From a bacterium (GTDB lineage: Bacteria; Bacillota; Clostridia; Christensenellales; UBA1242), in the NCBI GenBank assembly GCA_024692805.1, contig JAILMD010000063.1:1-39035 (forward strand): a DNA stretch of 39,035 bases. Direction: 5' to 3'. This document shows, piece after piece, positions 16,486-25,149 of this stretch. Under the pieces are notes generated by a model. The model searched no databases, had not been told where the DNA came from, and worked only from the letters and a program-made list of their open reading frames with translations. Position numbers and translations under genes: made by a program. Each line of letters begins with the position of its first letter. Position 1 is the first letter of the stretch.

Positions 16486-16832
16486 TGATTAAAAAAGAGT
16501 TTAGGCTTAAAAAGAAATACCAGTTTAATTACACTTATCACGCTGGTGAAACAGTTGGCGAACGCCACCTTTTAATTTGTTTCGCTAAAAGCAAAAATAA
16601 AGTAATTAAAATTGGCCTTTCTGTTACTAAAAAAGTGGGCAATGCTGTAACAAGGAATCGCGTTAAGCGTTTGCTTAGAGCAAGCATTAGCCCAGTTTTA
16701 AGTAAGCTTAAAAAAGATTATAACCTAATTATAATCGCCCGCCCTAGCATTACTAGCATTGGCTTAAACGAGATAAACGAAGAACTAATGGTTTGTTTGA
16801 AAAAAGCAGGATTATTTAATGAAAATATTTAA
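16485..16832 (+). CDS. rnpA: Ribonuclease P protein component
   Basis: 115 residues from the ATG at 16485. A TTG three codons upstream would also be in frame, but the ATG overlapping the rpmH stop is more plausible. The RNA-binding signature TRNRVKRLLR is present after KKVGNAV, and the first strand follows the L-K-K-K-Y-x-F pattern. It binds the RNase P RNA and helps process tRNA 5' ends. The last 14 bases overlap yidD. Confidence 0.95.
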   Translation: MIKKEFRLKKKYQFNYTYHAGETVGERHLLICFAKSKNKVIKIGLSVTKKVGNAVTRNRVKRLLRASISPVLSKLKKDYNLIIIARPSITSIGLNEINEELMVCLKKAGLFNENI

Positions 16833-17091
16833 ATTTATAGTAAGAATCCCAATGTTTATAGCCTTGGGCTTTGTTTATTTCTATAAATTTGCTATTTCCC
16901 CTATCTTGCCAAAAACTTGCCACTTCACTCCGTCTTGTTCAACCTATGCGGTTACTGCGTTTAAAAGGTTCGGCTTGTTTCGTGGCGGTTGGCTTGCTGC
17001 TAAAAGAATAGCAAGATGCAACCCAAAAACAAGTTTTAAAAAAGACCCCGTTCCTTATAATCTTAAAGGAGATTTTAAATGGCTGATTTAA
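16819..17091 (+). CDS. yidD: Membrane protein insertion efficiency factor YidD
   Basis: 90 residues. The family core is clear: YKFAISPILPKTCHFTPSCS, followed by TYAVTAFKRFGLFRGGWLA and the RCNP motif with a third Cys. It has an amphipathic or membrane-associated N-terminus. YidD assists YidC-dependent insertion. It overlaps rnpA at its start (14 bases) and yidC at its end (13 bases), a tightly coupled set. Confidence 0.95.
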   Translation: MKIFKFIVRIPMFIALGFVYFYKFAISPILPKTCHFTPSCSTYAVTAFKRFGLFRGGWLAAKRIARCNPKTSFKKDPVPYNLKGDFKWLI

Positions 17092-18245
17092 TTTTAAACA
17101 TTTCTGCCCCAGGCGGATTATGGATGATAATAATTAACTGGATTAATTCAGGTGTTTTCAACTTTGCGTGGACAATTATTCTTTTCACGCTTCTAATTAA
17201 AGTTGTTTTATCTCCTTTTGATTTTTTAATTAAATATTCAACAAAGAAAACAACCTTAATTCAACAAAAATGTGCACCACAAATTGCAAAACTTCAAAAG
17301 AAATATGCAAATAACCAACAACAGTTTTCAGTTTTGCAACAAAACATTTATAAAAAAGAAGGTTTAAATATGATGAGCAGTTGCCTCATTATGTTAGTTA
17401 ACCTTATTGTTACAATTCTTATCTTCTTCTCTATTTACACAACGCTAAGAGAAGCAAGTGCTTACTATGCAATTAAACAATATCAAGAATTAAACACTGC
17501 TTACACTAACGCTTATGAAAAAGTTTTAGAAGATAGAAACATTGGTTATAATAGCAGCGCTGATTATTCAGAAAATGAAGCAATGAAAGCAGAAATTGCA
17601 ACGGCTAAGCAAGACGAATCAGTTAAAACTGCCGTTATGGAAAAATGGAACGAAGTTAAAGATAGTTGGCTCTGGATCAAAAACATTTGGGTTTTAGATG
17701 GGCACACTGATCCCCTTCCAACATATAGTGACTTAACAAAACTTGCCAACAACGCTGGCGGTTTATTTAACAGCGGAGTTAAAGATTCTTACGTTGAATA
17801 TGTTAAAGGAATAAAAGAAAGCGATTATAACGAAGTTAGATCAACAATTTCTTCAAGCCTTAATGGCTGGAATGGCTATTATATCTTAGTTGTTTTAGCT
17901 GGAGGAGTTACCTTCCTTTCATCTTGGGTTAACGAAAGATCAAACAGCTTAAAACGCAAAAAAGAGCCTAAACAAAGAACTAATCAATTTATTAAGTCTA
18001 GCGCTCCTGCGCAAAATAATAACCAAACTGCTCAAACATCAACCGCTATGAAAGTTATGAAATTTGCTTTACCAGCAGTTATGATTATATTTGTTTTAAC
18101 AAGCTCATCAGCATTCGGAATTTATATCGTTGCTCAAAGCTTGATTGGTATTGGAATGAGTTATCTAATTAATTTAATAGTTGATAAATTAACGCATAAA
18201 AAACAGTTGGAAGTTATTGAATATTTAGATAAAATAGAAAGATAA
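17079..18245 (+). CDS. yidC: YidC/Oxa1 membrane insertase with long external insertion
   Basis: 388 residues, longer than the usual 250-290 of Gram-positive YidC. Core helices are near 22-45, 100-121, 268-285, 328-345 and 348-368; the cytoplasmic hairpin with QQKCAPQIAKLQKKY lies at 62-76. The WLWIKNIWVLDGHTDPLP region (197-214) matches the conserved W-rich segment after the second core helix, but about 75 extra residues (123-196) precede it and another stretch (215-265) follows. Lys41 in FTLLIKVVLSP occupies the position of the groove arginine of other YidC proteins. There is no lipobox. SD AAAGGAG precedes the ATG. Confidence 0.93.
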   Translation: MADLILNISAPGGLWMIIINWINSGVFNFAWTIILFTLLIKVVLSPFDFLIKYSTKKTTLIQQKCAPQIAKLQKKYANNQQQFSVLQQNIYKKEGLNMMSSCLIMLVNLIVTILIFFSIYTTLREASAYYAIKQYQELNTAYTNAYEKVLEDRNIGYNSSADYSENEAMKAEIATAKQDESVKTAVMEKWNEVKDSWLWIKNIWVLDGHTDPLPTYSDLTKLANNAGGLFNSGVKDSYVEYVKGIKESDYNEVRSTISSSLNGWNGYYILVVLAGGVTFLSSWVNERSNSLKRKKEPKQRTNQFIKSSAPAQNNNQTAQTSTAMKVMKFALPAVMIIFVLTSSSAFGIYIVAQSLIGIGMSYLINLIVDKLTHKKQLEVIEYLDKIER

Positions 18246-18256
18246 GAGGTAAACAT

Positions 18257-18976
18257 ATGAAATCAATTGAAACAGAAGGAAAAACCATTGATCAAGCCAT
18301 TGAGCTTGGGCTTTATAAATTAAGCGATGGAAATGAAAACAGGCTAACAAGAGATCAAGTTAAAATTAGAATTCTTGAAGAAGCAGGGCTTTTTAATAAA
18401 GCAAAAGTTAGATTAACTTTAAATCAAACAAGTGAAGTTGAAGAACAAGTTTCAGCGCTTGCTAACCAACTTGTTGAAAAAATGGGGCTTAAACTTAACG
18501 TTTATGCTGAAGAAACTGAAAACGGAATTTTAATTGATTTAACCGGCCCTGATGCAGCAATTGCTATTGGAAAACATGGCGACTGCCTTGAGGCAATTTC
18601 AACCGTTTTAAATAACATTTATAACAAAGGCAAGGCTCATGACGAATTAACAAGAATTATTGTTGACAGCAACAATTATAAATCTCGCCGTGAAGCAACA
18701 TTAGTTAGCCTTGCTAAAAAGATGGCTTCAAGAGCAATAAGAGAAGGTAAAAACGTTAAACTTGAGCCAATGACAAGTTATGAAAGAAGAATTATTCATA
18801 ACGCTTTAACAAATGAAACACGCGTTACTAGCGAAAGCGAAGGAAGCGAACCAAACAGATATGTTGTTATAAAACTAGTTAACCCTTCTAACAAATTTAA
18901 AGAAAAGAGTGAAGCAAGAAAAGAAACTAACCCGCTTCAAGAAGAAGTTTTAGAAGAAAGAGCTGATAACGATTAA
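18257..18976 (+). CDS. khpB: RNA-binding protein KhpB (Jag/EloR)
   Basis: 239 residues. A Jag-N domain occupies about 1-50 (MKSIETEGKTIDQAIELGL). A KH domain lies around 75-150 with the GxxG-type loop IGKHGDCLEAI. An R3H domain follows (RREATLVSLAKKM to about 210, with TSYERRIIHNAL). KhpB binds RNA with KhpA and affects cell elongation in Firmicutes. It starts 11 bases after yidC with SD AGAGG. A bidirectional terminator follows. Confidence 0.94.
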   Translation: MKSIETEGKTIDQAIELGLYKLSDGNENRLTRDQVKIRILEEAGLFNKAKVRLTLNQTSEVEEQVSALANQLVEKMGLKLNVYAEETENGILIDLTGPDAAIAIGKHGDCLEAISTVLNNIYNKGKAHDELTRIIVDSNNYKSRREATLVSLAKKMASRAIREGKNVKLEPMTSYERRIIHNALTNETRVTSESEGSEPNRYVVIKLVNPSNKFKEKSEARKETNPLQEEVLEERADND

Positions 18977-18979
18977 TAA

Positions 18980-19012
18980 AAAAACCTATAGCGAATTGCT
19001 ATAGGTTTTTTA
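18980..19012. terminator. Bidirectional terminator after khpB
   Basis: AAAAACCTATAGC (18980-18992), loop GAATT, GCTATAGGTTTTT (18998-19010). It serves khpB and the convergent gene at 19028. Confidence 0.9.
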
Positions 19013-19027
19013 TTGTTAATTTAAATT

Positions 19028-19348
19028 TTATTCAGTTATGATTCCGATAACCTTTTCCCAGGTTTCAGGGAAAAACATAGAAACAACAACAATTGCTCCA
19101 ATAAGAACAAATAAAATCTTAAATAAAACAGATTTCCCACTGCAGAATTCAAGCGCAGTTATTGCAACAACTGTTAGTGGCGCCCAAGTTTTAACAACAA
19201 CTAAAACGTTGTAAATAACTCCATCTCCTAAGAAATCCCAATGAGCGTTAATTGCAAGTAGTGCAAAAACAACAAGTGTTAAAAATGCAGCAATTCCGCC
19301 AAGCCAATCTAAAACTGAACCCCAAGCACCCTCTTTATGCTCTGCCAT
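19028..19348 (-). CDS. Small membrane protein, unknown function
   Basis: 106 residues with three hydrophobic helices (about 13-33, 45-66 and 75-95). It starts MAEHKEGAWGSVLDWLGG and ends in an acidic amphipathic tail after MFFPETWEKV. The SD AAGGAGG is strong and the promoter is full consensus, so it should be well expressed. I recognise no family. It is a single-gene unit between khpB and mnmE. Confidence 0.8.
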   Translation of the reverse strand: MAEHKEGAWGSVLDWLGGIAAFLTLVVFALLAINAHWDFLGDGVIYNVLVVVKTWAPLTVVAITALEFCSGKSVLFKILFVLIGAIVVVSMFFPETWEKVIGIITE

Positions 19349-19371
19349 AAAACAATCCTCCTTTTTTCTTT

Positions 19372-19400
19372 ATTATAAGAATTCTGTAAAATTTTGTCAA
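19372..19400 (-). promoter_or_regulatory. Consensus promoter of the small membrane protein
   Basis: On the minus strand TTGACA (19400-19395), 17 bases, TATAAT (19377-19372). It lies back to back with the mnmE promoter. Confidence 0.85.
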
Positions 19401-19434
19401 TATTTCAAGGCAAGTTATAAAAATTTTAAAACCC

Positions 19435-19462
19435 TTGCAATTTACTTTTTTTATAGTATAAT
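19435..19462 (+). promoter_or_regulatory. mnmE promoter, predicted leaderless
   Basis: TTGCAA (19435-19440), 16-base spacer, TATAAT (19457-19462). Seven bases separate the -10 box from the ATG at 19470, which leaves zero or one base of leader and no room for an SD. Confidence 0.75.
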
Positions 19463-19469
19463 AATTATT

Positions 19470-20822
19470 ATGAAAAATTTAAAGGGCGAAAACCAAACAA
19501 TTGTTGCTTTGTCTTCCCCACTAGGCGTTGGCGCGATCGGCGTTGTTAGGCTTAGCGGACCAAGCGCAATTAAGATTGCCGATAAACTTTTTACAAGTTT
19601 TAAAGGCAAAAAACCAAGTTCTTTCGAACCAAGAAAAATGGAACTTGGAACTTTTTGTGCCAAAAATTTTAACGAGCAAATATTATGTGTTGTTTTTGTT
19701 GCGCCTTTTAGTTTCACCGGCGAAAATCTTGTTGAATTCCAATGTCACGGCGGAATTAAGATTGCCGAAGGAATTGTTGATGCCTGCATTAACGCTGGCG
19801 CCGTTTTAGCGCAAAATGGCGAGTTTTCAAAAAGAGCCTTTATTAACGGAAAACTTAATCTAGAAAAAGCCGAAGGAATGATGAATATGATTGAGGCTGA
19901 AAGTGAAGCCGAAATAAGGGCTGGTTATTCCCTACTTTCTGGCGCACTTGGAAAACTAGCGATTTCTTGTCAAAAAGAATTAACTGATCTTTTAAGCGAT
20001 ATTGAAGTTAGTTTTGATTATCCTGAAGAAGATATTGAATATATAACTCGCAATAAAACAAAACAAAAAATTGTTGAAATTGAACAAAAAATCAACGAGC
20101 TTATTAAAACAAGTTCAACCGGAAGAAAAATAAAAGAAGGCGTTAACCTTTTAATTTTGGGTGAGCCAAATGTTGGTAAAAGCAGTCTTCTTAACGCCCT
20201 AAGCGCAAGCGATAAAGCAATTGTTACTAATATTGCCGGAACAACCCGTGACACAATCGAAGAAACAATTTTAATTAACGGCGTTAAGTTTAATATTATT
20301 GACACTGCCGGAATTAGAAAAACAACTGACATTATTGAAAAAATTGGAATTGATAAGGCAAAAGATAAGATTAAATCAGCAGATTTAGTTATAGTTTTGG
20401 TTGACGCAAGCAAAAAGCAATCAAAAGAAGACGAGGAGATTTTAAAACTTACTGACAAAACTAACCGAATTGTTGTTGGAAACAAAACAGATTTAATAAA
20501 ATCCCCTGTTCAAAAAGCAGATTTATATATTTCAACAAAAGATGAAAAAAGTGTTAACAACTTAAAACAAAAAATTTATGAATTAACGCTTAAAGAAAAC
20601 ATAACAAATGCCTTGATTATAACAAATTTAAGGCATCTTGACGCATTAACCCGTGCTCAAAAAGCACTTAAAAAGGCAATAAAAAACATTGATGAAGATA
20701 GCCTTGACCTTATTTCAATTGACCTTAAAACCGCTTATTCTTGCCTTGGTGAAATAACAGGAAACACAACAAGCGAAGATATTATTGATGCTATTTTTGC
20801 TAAATTCTGTTTAGGAAAATAA
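19470..20822 (+). CDS. mnmE: tRNA modification GTPase MnmE
   Basis: 450 residues. The N-terminal folate-binding domain includes GVGAIGVVRLSG and ENLVEFQCHGG. The G domain is inserted in a helical domain: G1 GEPNVGKSSL, G2 AGTTRDT, G3 DTAGIR, G4 NKTD. The C-terminus ends FCLGK, the conserved C-x-G-K with the functional Cys. With MnmG it installs carboxymethylaminomethyl at the wobble U34. The TAA overlaps the mnmG ATG. There is no SD before the ATG. Confidence 0.97.
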   Translation: MKNLKGENQTIVALSSPLGVGAIGVVRLSGPSAIKIADKLFTSFKGKKPSSFEPRKMELGTFCAKNFNEQILCVVFVAPFSFTGENLVEFQCHGGIKIAEGIVDACINAGAVLAQNGEFSKRAFINGKLNLEKAEGMMNMIEAESEAEIRAGYSLLSGALGKLAISCQKELTDLLSDIEVSFDYPEEDIEYITRNKTKQKIVEIEQKINELIKTSSTGRKIKEGVNLLILGEPNVGKSSLLNALSASDKAIVTNIAGTTRDTIEETILINGVKFNIIDTAGIRKTTDIIEKIGIDKAKDKIKSADLVIVLVDASKKQSKEDEEILKLTDKTNRIVVGNKTDLIKSPVQKADLYISTKDEKSVNNLKQKIYELTLKENITNALIITNLRHLDALTRAQKALKKAIKNIDEDSLDLISIDLKTAYSCLGEITGNTTSEDIIDAIFAKFCLGK

Positions 20823-22669
20823 TGATGGATTACGATTCAATAGTTATTGGTGGTGGGCACGCTGGCGTTGAAGCCAGTCTTGCTCTAGCTCGAACGGGCA
20901 ACAAAACCCTTCTTATAACTCTAACTAAAGAGAGTCTTTCTTTTATGCCTTGTAATCCTAGCATTGGCGGAACCGCTAAAGGTCATCTTGTTTGTGAAAT
21001 TGATGCGCTTGGCGGCCAAATGGGAATAAGCGCAGACGCTAACTGCTTGCAAATTAGAATGCTTAATTTAAGCAAGGGCCCTGCCGTTTATAGCCTTAGG
21101 GCGCAAATAGATAAAAACGCGTATCACAGAAATATGCTTAAGGTTTGTGAAAACCAAGATAATTTAACAATTATTGAAGATGAAGCAAGCGAAATTTTAA
21201 CTGAAGATAAAAAAGTTGTTGGTGTTAAAACAAAATCTGGCTTAACTTTTAGTTGTAAAAGCGTTGTTGTTTGTGTTGGTGTTTATCTTAACGCAAGAAC
21301 AATAACAGGAACAGTTATAAAAGAAAAAGGCCCTGCAACTTTTGATAGAGCAACTCTTTTAACTAAAAACCTCGCTGACCTTGGTTTTGAAATAAGAAGG
21401 TTTAAAACGGGAACTCCCCCACGCCTTGATGGTTTAACTATTGACTATTCAAAATTTGTTGAGCAAAAGGGCGACTCAAATATTCAATCTTTCAGCTTTT
21501 TAACTAAGAAAACCCCTAAAAATATCTGCGTTTGTCACCTTGGTTACACAACACTTAAAACCAAGCAAATAATACTTGATAACCTTGATAAAGCGCCAAT
21601 GTATAATGGTGAAATTAACGGAATTGGCCCAAGATATTGCCCTTCAATCGAAACAAAAATTGTACGTTTTGCTGATCACGACCGCCACCAACTATTCTTA
21701 GAGCCTGAAACGCTTGAAACCAATGAAATTTACCTTCAAGGAATGAGCACAAGCATGCCAAGCGATATTCAAAAGCAAATGGTTGAAAGCGTGCCGGGGC
21801 TTGAACAAACAAAAATAACAAAATGGGGCTATGCTATTGAATATGACTGCATTAACCCTCTTAACCTTTACCCAACCCTTGAGTCAAAACCTGTTTCTGG
21901 CCTCTATTGCGCCGGCCAAATAAATGGAACAAGCGGTTATGAAGAAGCGGGCGCCCAAGGCTTATTAGCGGGAATTAACGCCAACCTTTATAACAAAAAT
22001 AAAGAGCAATTGATTTTAAGGCGTGATAATTCATATATTGGCGTTTTAGTTGACGATTTAACAACAAAAGGAACTAACGAGCCTTACAGAATGATGACAA
22101 GCCGCGCTGAATTTAGGCTTCTTTTAAGGCAAGATAACGCTGATATAAGACTAACCGAAATAGGAAGAAACGTTGGCCTTGTTGATGACGTTAGATATAA
22201 CGCTTTCAAACGAAAAATGAAGTCAATAAATAAACTTAAAGAAGAAATTAAGCAGTCAATTAAGCCTTCAAAAACGCTTGACGAATTCCTTGCTCGCCAT
22301 AATGAAAGCCCTGCTCCAAAAGGAATAACAATCGTTAATTTAATTAAAAGAAGTAACATTTCAATCTTTGATATCAAAAAAGAACTCGGGCTTTTAAAAG
22401 GCTATTCAAGAGAGGTTTTAAACCAAGTTAGCATAAGCGTTAAATATGCTGGCTATCTAACTCGTGAAGAACAATTAATTGAGAGAAACGCAAAACTTGA
22501 ATCAAGGCTAATTCCTGATGATATTGACTATTTAAAACTTAAAGGAATAAGAATGGAAGCGCGAATGAAACTCGCTGAAATCAAGCCAAAAACAATCGGC
22601 CAAGCGTCAAGAATTTCTGGCGTTAACCCAGCCGACATTAACGTTTTAATCTTGCAATTAAAAAATTAA
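20822..22669 (+). CDS. mnmG: tRNA uridine-5-carboxymethylaminomethyl modification enzyme MnmG
   Basis: 615 residues, the typical long form. The FAD-binding N-terminus reads SIVIGGGHAGVEASLALAR. Other signatures are FMPCNPSIGGTAKGHL, the CPSIETKIVRFADHDRHQLF block with an active-site Cys, and GTSGYEEAGAQGLLAGINA. The C-terminal domain binds MnmE and tRNA. Two ATGs stand in tandem at 20822 and 20825; the first overlaps the mnmE stop. Both would be served by AGGA just upstream. A terminator follows at 22668. Confidence 0.97.
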   Translation: MMDYDSIVIGGGHAGVEASLALARTGNKTLLITLTKESLSFMPCNPSIGGTAKGHLVCEIDALGGQMGISADANCLQIRMLNLSKGPAVYSLRAQIDKNAYHRNMLKVCENQDNLTIIEDEASEILTEDKKVVGVKTKSGLTFSCKSVVVCVGVYLNARTITGTVIKEKGPATFDRATLLTKNLADLGFEIRRFKTGTPPRLDGLTIDYSKFVEQKGDSNIQSFSFLTKKTPKNICVCHLGYTTLKTKQIILDNLDKAPMYNGEINGIGPRYCPSIETKIVRFADHDRHQLFLEPETLETNEIYLQGMSTSMPSDIQKQMVESVPGLEQTKITKWGYAIEYDCINPLNLYPTLESKPVSGLYCAGQINGTSGYEEAGAQGLLAGINANLYNKNKEQLILRRDNSYIGVLVDDLTTKGTNEPYRMMTSRAEFRLLLRQDNADIRLTEIGRNVGLVDDVRYNAFKRKMKSINKLKEEIKQSIKPSKTLDEFLARHNESPAPKGITIVNLIKRSNISIFDIKKELGLLKGYSREVLNQVSISVKYAGYLTREEQLIERNAKLESRLIPDDIDYLKLKGIRMEARMKLAEIKPKTIGQASRISGVNPADINVLILQLKN

Positions 22670-22692
22670 AGAAGCATTTTTGCTTCTTTTTT
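22668..22692. terminator. Bidirectional terminator between mnmG and the GlmU-like gene
   Basis: AAAGAAGCA (22668-22676), loop TTTT, TGCTTCTTT (22681-22689), followed by T. The convergent minus gene ends at 22691. Confidence 0.85.
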
Positions 22693-23311
22693 ATTCCCAA
22701 TAAATTTTGGGATTGCAATCTTTTGAAACTGCCCGCGCTTGCCCAATAACAAAGGCGCCTTTGCTAACGTCTTCGGTTACAGTTGTTCCAGCACAAATGT
22801 AAGCGTTATCACAAATATTAAGAGGCGCAACAAGATTAACGTTTGCCCCAACAAAAACGTGGTTGCCAATATGTGTTTTTTGCTTAATCTTGCCGTTAAA
22901 ATTAGCAAAAACAACCCCACTCCCTATGTTACACCTCTCCCCAACAACCGCGTCGCCAACATAGCATAAATGACTGATTTTTGAAAGCCGACCAACACAG
23001 GCATTTTTTGTTTCGCAAAATGCGCCAACTTTAACCTTATCGCTTATAATCGAGCCCGGCCTAAGATTTGAAAACGGCCCAATCTCGCAATTTTCGCCAA
23101 CCTCGCTCTTTTCAATATATGAGTTTTTAACGATTGTGTTTTTGCCAATCTTTGAATCAACAATAACGCACCCCGGCATAATAACCGCTCCCGCATCAAT
23201 AATTGTTGTTCCGCTTATTAAAACCCCGGGGTAAATTATTGCAGTTTTATCAATTTTAACGCTCTTTTCAATAAGGGATTTATCTAATAAAGAGTTGAAT
23301 TTTGGCTGCAT
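22691..23311 (-). CDS. Stand-alone GlmU-type acetyltransferase (left-handed beta-helix) domain
   Basis: 206 residues made of hexapeptide repeats. It matches only the C-terminal acetyltransferase half of GlmU and begins at about E. coli GlmU residue 250. GlmU active-site residues appear at matching spacing: Arg84 in LRPGS (Arg333), Lys102 (Lys351), His114 and Tyr117 in SHLCYVGDA (His363, Tyr366), Asn128 (Asn377), Asn137 (Asn386), Lys143 (Lys392). The N-terminal uridyltransferase domain is absent, and the SD AAAGGAG fixes this start. The expected reaction is acetylation of glucosamine-1-phosphate or a related amino sugar. It could instead serve a modified surface sugar. E. coli numbering is from memory. 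Confidence 0.82.
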   Translation of the reverse strand: MQPKFNSLLDKSLIEKSVKIDKTAIIYPGVLISGTTIIDAGAVIMPGCVIVDSKIGKNTIVKNSYIEKSEVGENCEIGPFSNLRPGSIISDKVKVGAFCETKNACVGRLSKISHLCYVGDAVVGERCNIGSGVVFANFNGKIKQKTHIGNHVFVGANVNLVAPLNICDNAYICAGTTVTEDVSKGAFVIGQARAVSKDCNPKIYWE

Positions 23312-23432
23312 AGAAAATCTCTCCTTTTAAGCCATTTTATGCTCAAAGGCCAAATTTTGATATAAAAAAGGCCCCTTTAGCCCAAAAAATCTAATAAAAA
23401 TTGATTTTTTTATCAAAAACACGTAAATCTAT

Positions 23433-23461
23433 TTGCTAAAAACCAATAATTTTGTTAAAAT
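23433..23461 (+). promoter_or_regulatory. hup promoter
   Basis: TTGCTA (23433-23438), 17 bases, TAAAAT (23456-23461). It is followed by the inverted repeat at 23472-23490 in the leader. Confidence 0.65.
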
Positions 23462-23471
23462 TAAGGTAATA

Positions 23472-23490
23472 AACAAGATAATATCTTGTT
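23472..23490. repeat. 19-base inverted repeat in the hup leader
   Basis: AACAAGATA and TATCTTGTT flank a single A. The repeat starts a few bases after the predicted transcription start and ends 20 bases before the hup ATG. It may be an operator or an RNA hairpin; the one-base centre favours a protein-binding DNA site. Confidence 0.55.
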
Positions 23491-23509
23491 AAATTTAAGG
23501 AGGACGTTT

Positions 23510-23782
23510 ATGAACAAAGGCGAATTTCTAAGAGCAGTTGCTAACGAAGCTGGAACAACTATTAAAGAAGCAACAGCAGTTTATGATGCTTATACTAAAG
23601 TTGTTTACGAAACTCTTGCTAAAGATCAAAAGATCGCATTAGTTGGCTTCGGAACTTATGAAGCTAAAAAGAAACCAGCTAGAACTTGCACTAACCCAAT
23701 GACTGGTGCTAAAGTTAAAGTTGCTGCTTGCAAAGCTCCAACATTCAAGTTTGGTAAAGCTTTCAAAGATTCTTTAAACTAA
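23510..23782 (+). CDS. hup: HU-family DNA-binding protein
   Basis: 90 residues from the ATG at 23510, preceded by SD AAGGAGG at seven bases. HU features are MNKGEFLRAVANEAG, the dimer core with KIALVGFGTYEAK, and the DNA-binding arm with KPARTCTNPMTG and KVAACKAPTFKFGKAFK. HU compacts DNA and bends it as a dimer. Cys replaces the usual Gly or Pro at two places in the arm region (TCTNP, AACKAP), seen in some Clostridia. It is a single-gene unit with its own promoter and terminator. Confidence 0.95.
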   Translation: MNKGEFLRAVANEAGTTIKEATAVYDAYTKVVYETLAKDQKIALVGFGTYEAKKKPARTCTNPMTGAKVKVAACKAPTFKFGKAFKDSLN

Positions 23783-23798
23783 TCTTAAAAGAAAAAAG

Positions 23799-23823
23799 CC
23801 TTAACATCAGTTAAGGTTTTTTT
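23799..23823. terminator. Terminator after hup
   Basis: CCTTAAC (23799-23805), loop ATCA, GTTAAGG (23810-23816), then seven T. An A-run on the left makes it usable by the convergent glycosyltransferase gene as well. Confidence 0.85.
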
Positions 23824-23832
23824 ATGTCTTTT

Positions 23833-25149
23833 TTATTTTTTGCTTGCCTTTTTGCTTTCTTTTAAAACTTTTTTAACGCTATAAAGGCGCTCATTTTTTT
23901 TCATAAGCATTTCATATCTTGCTTTGGCCTTTTCAATAACCTGCTCCCAGGTTATATAAAGATCGCGATGCGCCTGCTCTCCTATCCTTTCAATAAGCCC
24001 TTCTTCTTTAACAATATCATAAACCTTGTCAACAAATCCTTCAAGGCTGTTTTCAGCAACAAACCCATTAACGTTATCAGTAACCGTGCAACTCGTAACG
24101 CTTCCCTTTAAGAAAACTGCCGGAGTTTTAAAGCACGCCGCCTCAATTTGAACAATGCTTGAAACATCATAAAGGCTTGGGAATAAGAATAAATCAGCCA
24201 TCTGGTAAAACGAATAAAGCCTGTTGCGGTCAGTAACGCTTCCAACAAGCGTAACTTCATTAGTTAGCCCAAGTTCGCTAATTTTTTCGCTAAGTTCTTT
24301 TTTATCTGGCCCCGAGCCAACAAAAAACATTCTAAACTTAACGCCCCTATCTTTAAGCGCTTTAAGCGCCTCAACTAAAAAGATAATGTTTTTAGTTTTA
24401 ACAAGCCTTCCAACAAAAAGAAAAACCTTTTCATCGTTGCTAACGTTAAACTCTTTTCTAATTTTCTTTTCAAGTTCGTTAATGTTATCTGGCCTAACAA
24501 AATCTGTTGCATTTTCAATTAAATAATGATTGCCCTTAAACCCATAACTTATAAGCGTTTCAAGGCTGGCTTGGTGCATCGTCCAAACCTCTGTTGCCTT
24601 GTTAAAAACCTTCATAATATTGCTTAAAAGCATACTCGTTAATAATTCGCTCTTTGTTGCTTGGTAAAAATCTTTCTTATATTGACTATGAAAGGTTGCA
24701 ACAACAGGAATTTTTCTCTTTTTTGCTAGTTGAATTGCAAAAGAGCCAAGGCTAAATGGGCTGTGAACGTGAATAATATCAATTTTCAACTTTCTTATTA
24801 AATCATTAAAATCGCCGTCAAGCGTTGGAAACGCAAGGTCATAGTTAACGGCCTTAAAATATAAACTTCCCGCCCCTAAAACAAGATATTTTTGCTTTGA
24901 AACGTGCCCCTTATGAAGCGGAGCGCAAACAACAACGTTATAATCTTTCGTTAGCCTTTTAGCGTAATTATCTAAAACTCTAACAACACCATCAACAATA
25001 GGATAATAAGCGTCAGTAAAAATGGCAATTGTTTTCTTGCCGTTAGCGTTAAAGTCTTTAATTTTCGCTAAACACTCTTTCTTATATTCTCTGTTTTTCT
25101 TAATATAACTATCTTCATCAAAGATTTGCGCAACAATTTTTTTAGCCAT
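23833..25149 (-). CDS. Group 4 glycosyltransferase, glycolipid-synthase-like
   Basis: 438 residues from the ATG at 25149, five bases after GAGG; an in-frame GTG at 25155 is too close to that SD. GT-B fold: the N-terminal half has AIFTDAYYPIVDGVVRVL, then DIIHVHSPFSLGSFAIQLAK and ATFHSQYK; the C-terminal half has LFVGRLVKTKNIIFLVEAL and FPSLYDVSSIVQIEA, where the second acidic residue is the usual nucleotide-sugar contact. It resembles diacylglycerol glucosyltransferases of low-GC bacteria, which transfer a sugar from UDP-sugar to membrane lipid. The tail is basic (KKVLKESKKASKK), consistent with membrane association. The exact acceptor is inferred only. Confidence 0.8.
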   Translation of the reverse strand: MAKKIVAQIFDEDSYIKKNREYKKECLAKIKDFNANGKKTIAIFTDAYYPIVDGVVRVLDNYAKRLTKDYNVVVCAPLHKGHVSKQKYLVLGAGSLYFKAVNYDLAFPTLDGDFNDLIRKLKIDIIHVHSPFSLGSFAIQLAKKRKIPVVATFHSQYKKDFYQATKSELLTSMLLSNIMKVFNKATEVWTMHQASLETLISYGFKGNHYLIENATDFVRPDNINELEKKIRKEFNVSNDEKVFLFVGRLVKTKNIIFLVEALKALKDRGVKFRMFFVGSGPDKKELSEKISELGLTNEVTLVGSVTDRNRLYSFYQMADLFLFPSLYDVSSIVQIEAACFKTPAVFLKGSVTSCTVTDNVNGFVAENSLEGFVDKVYDIVKEEGLIERIGEQAHRDLYITWEQVIEKAKARYEMLMKKNERLYSVKKVLKESKKASKK

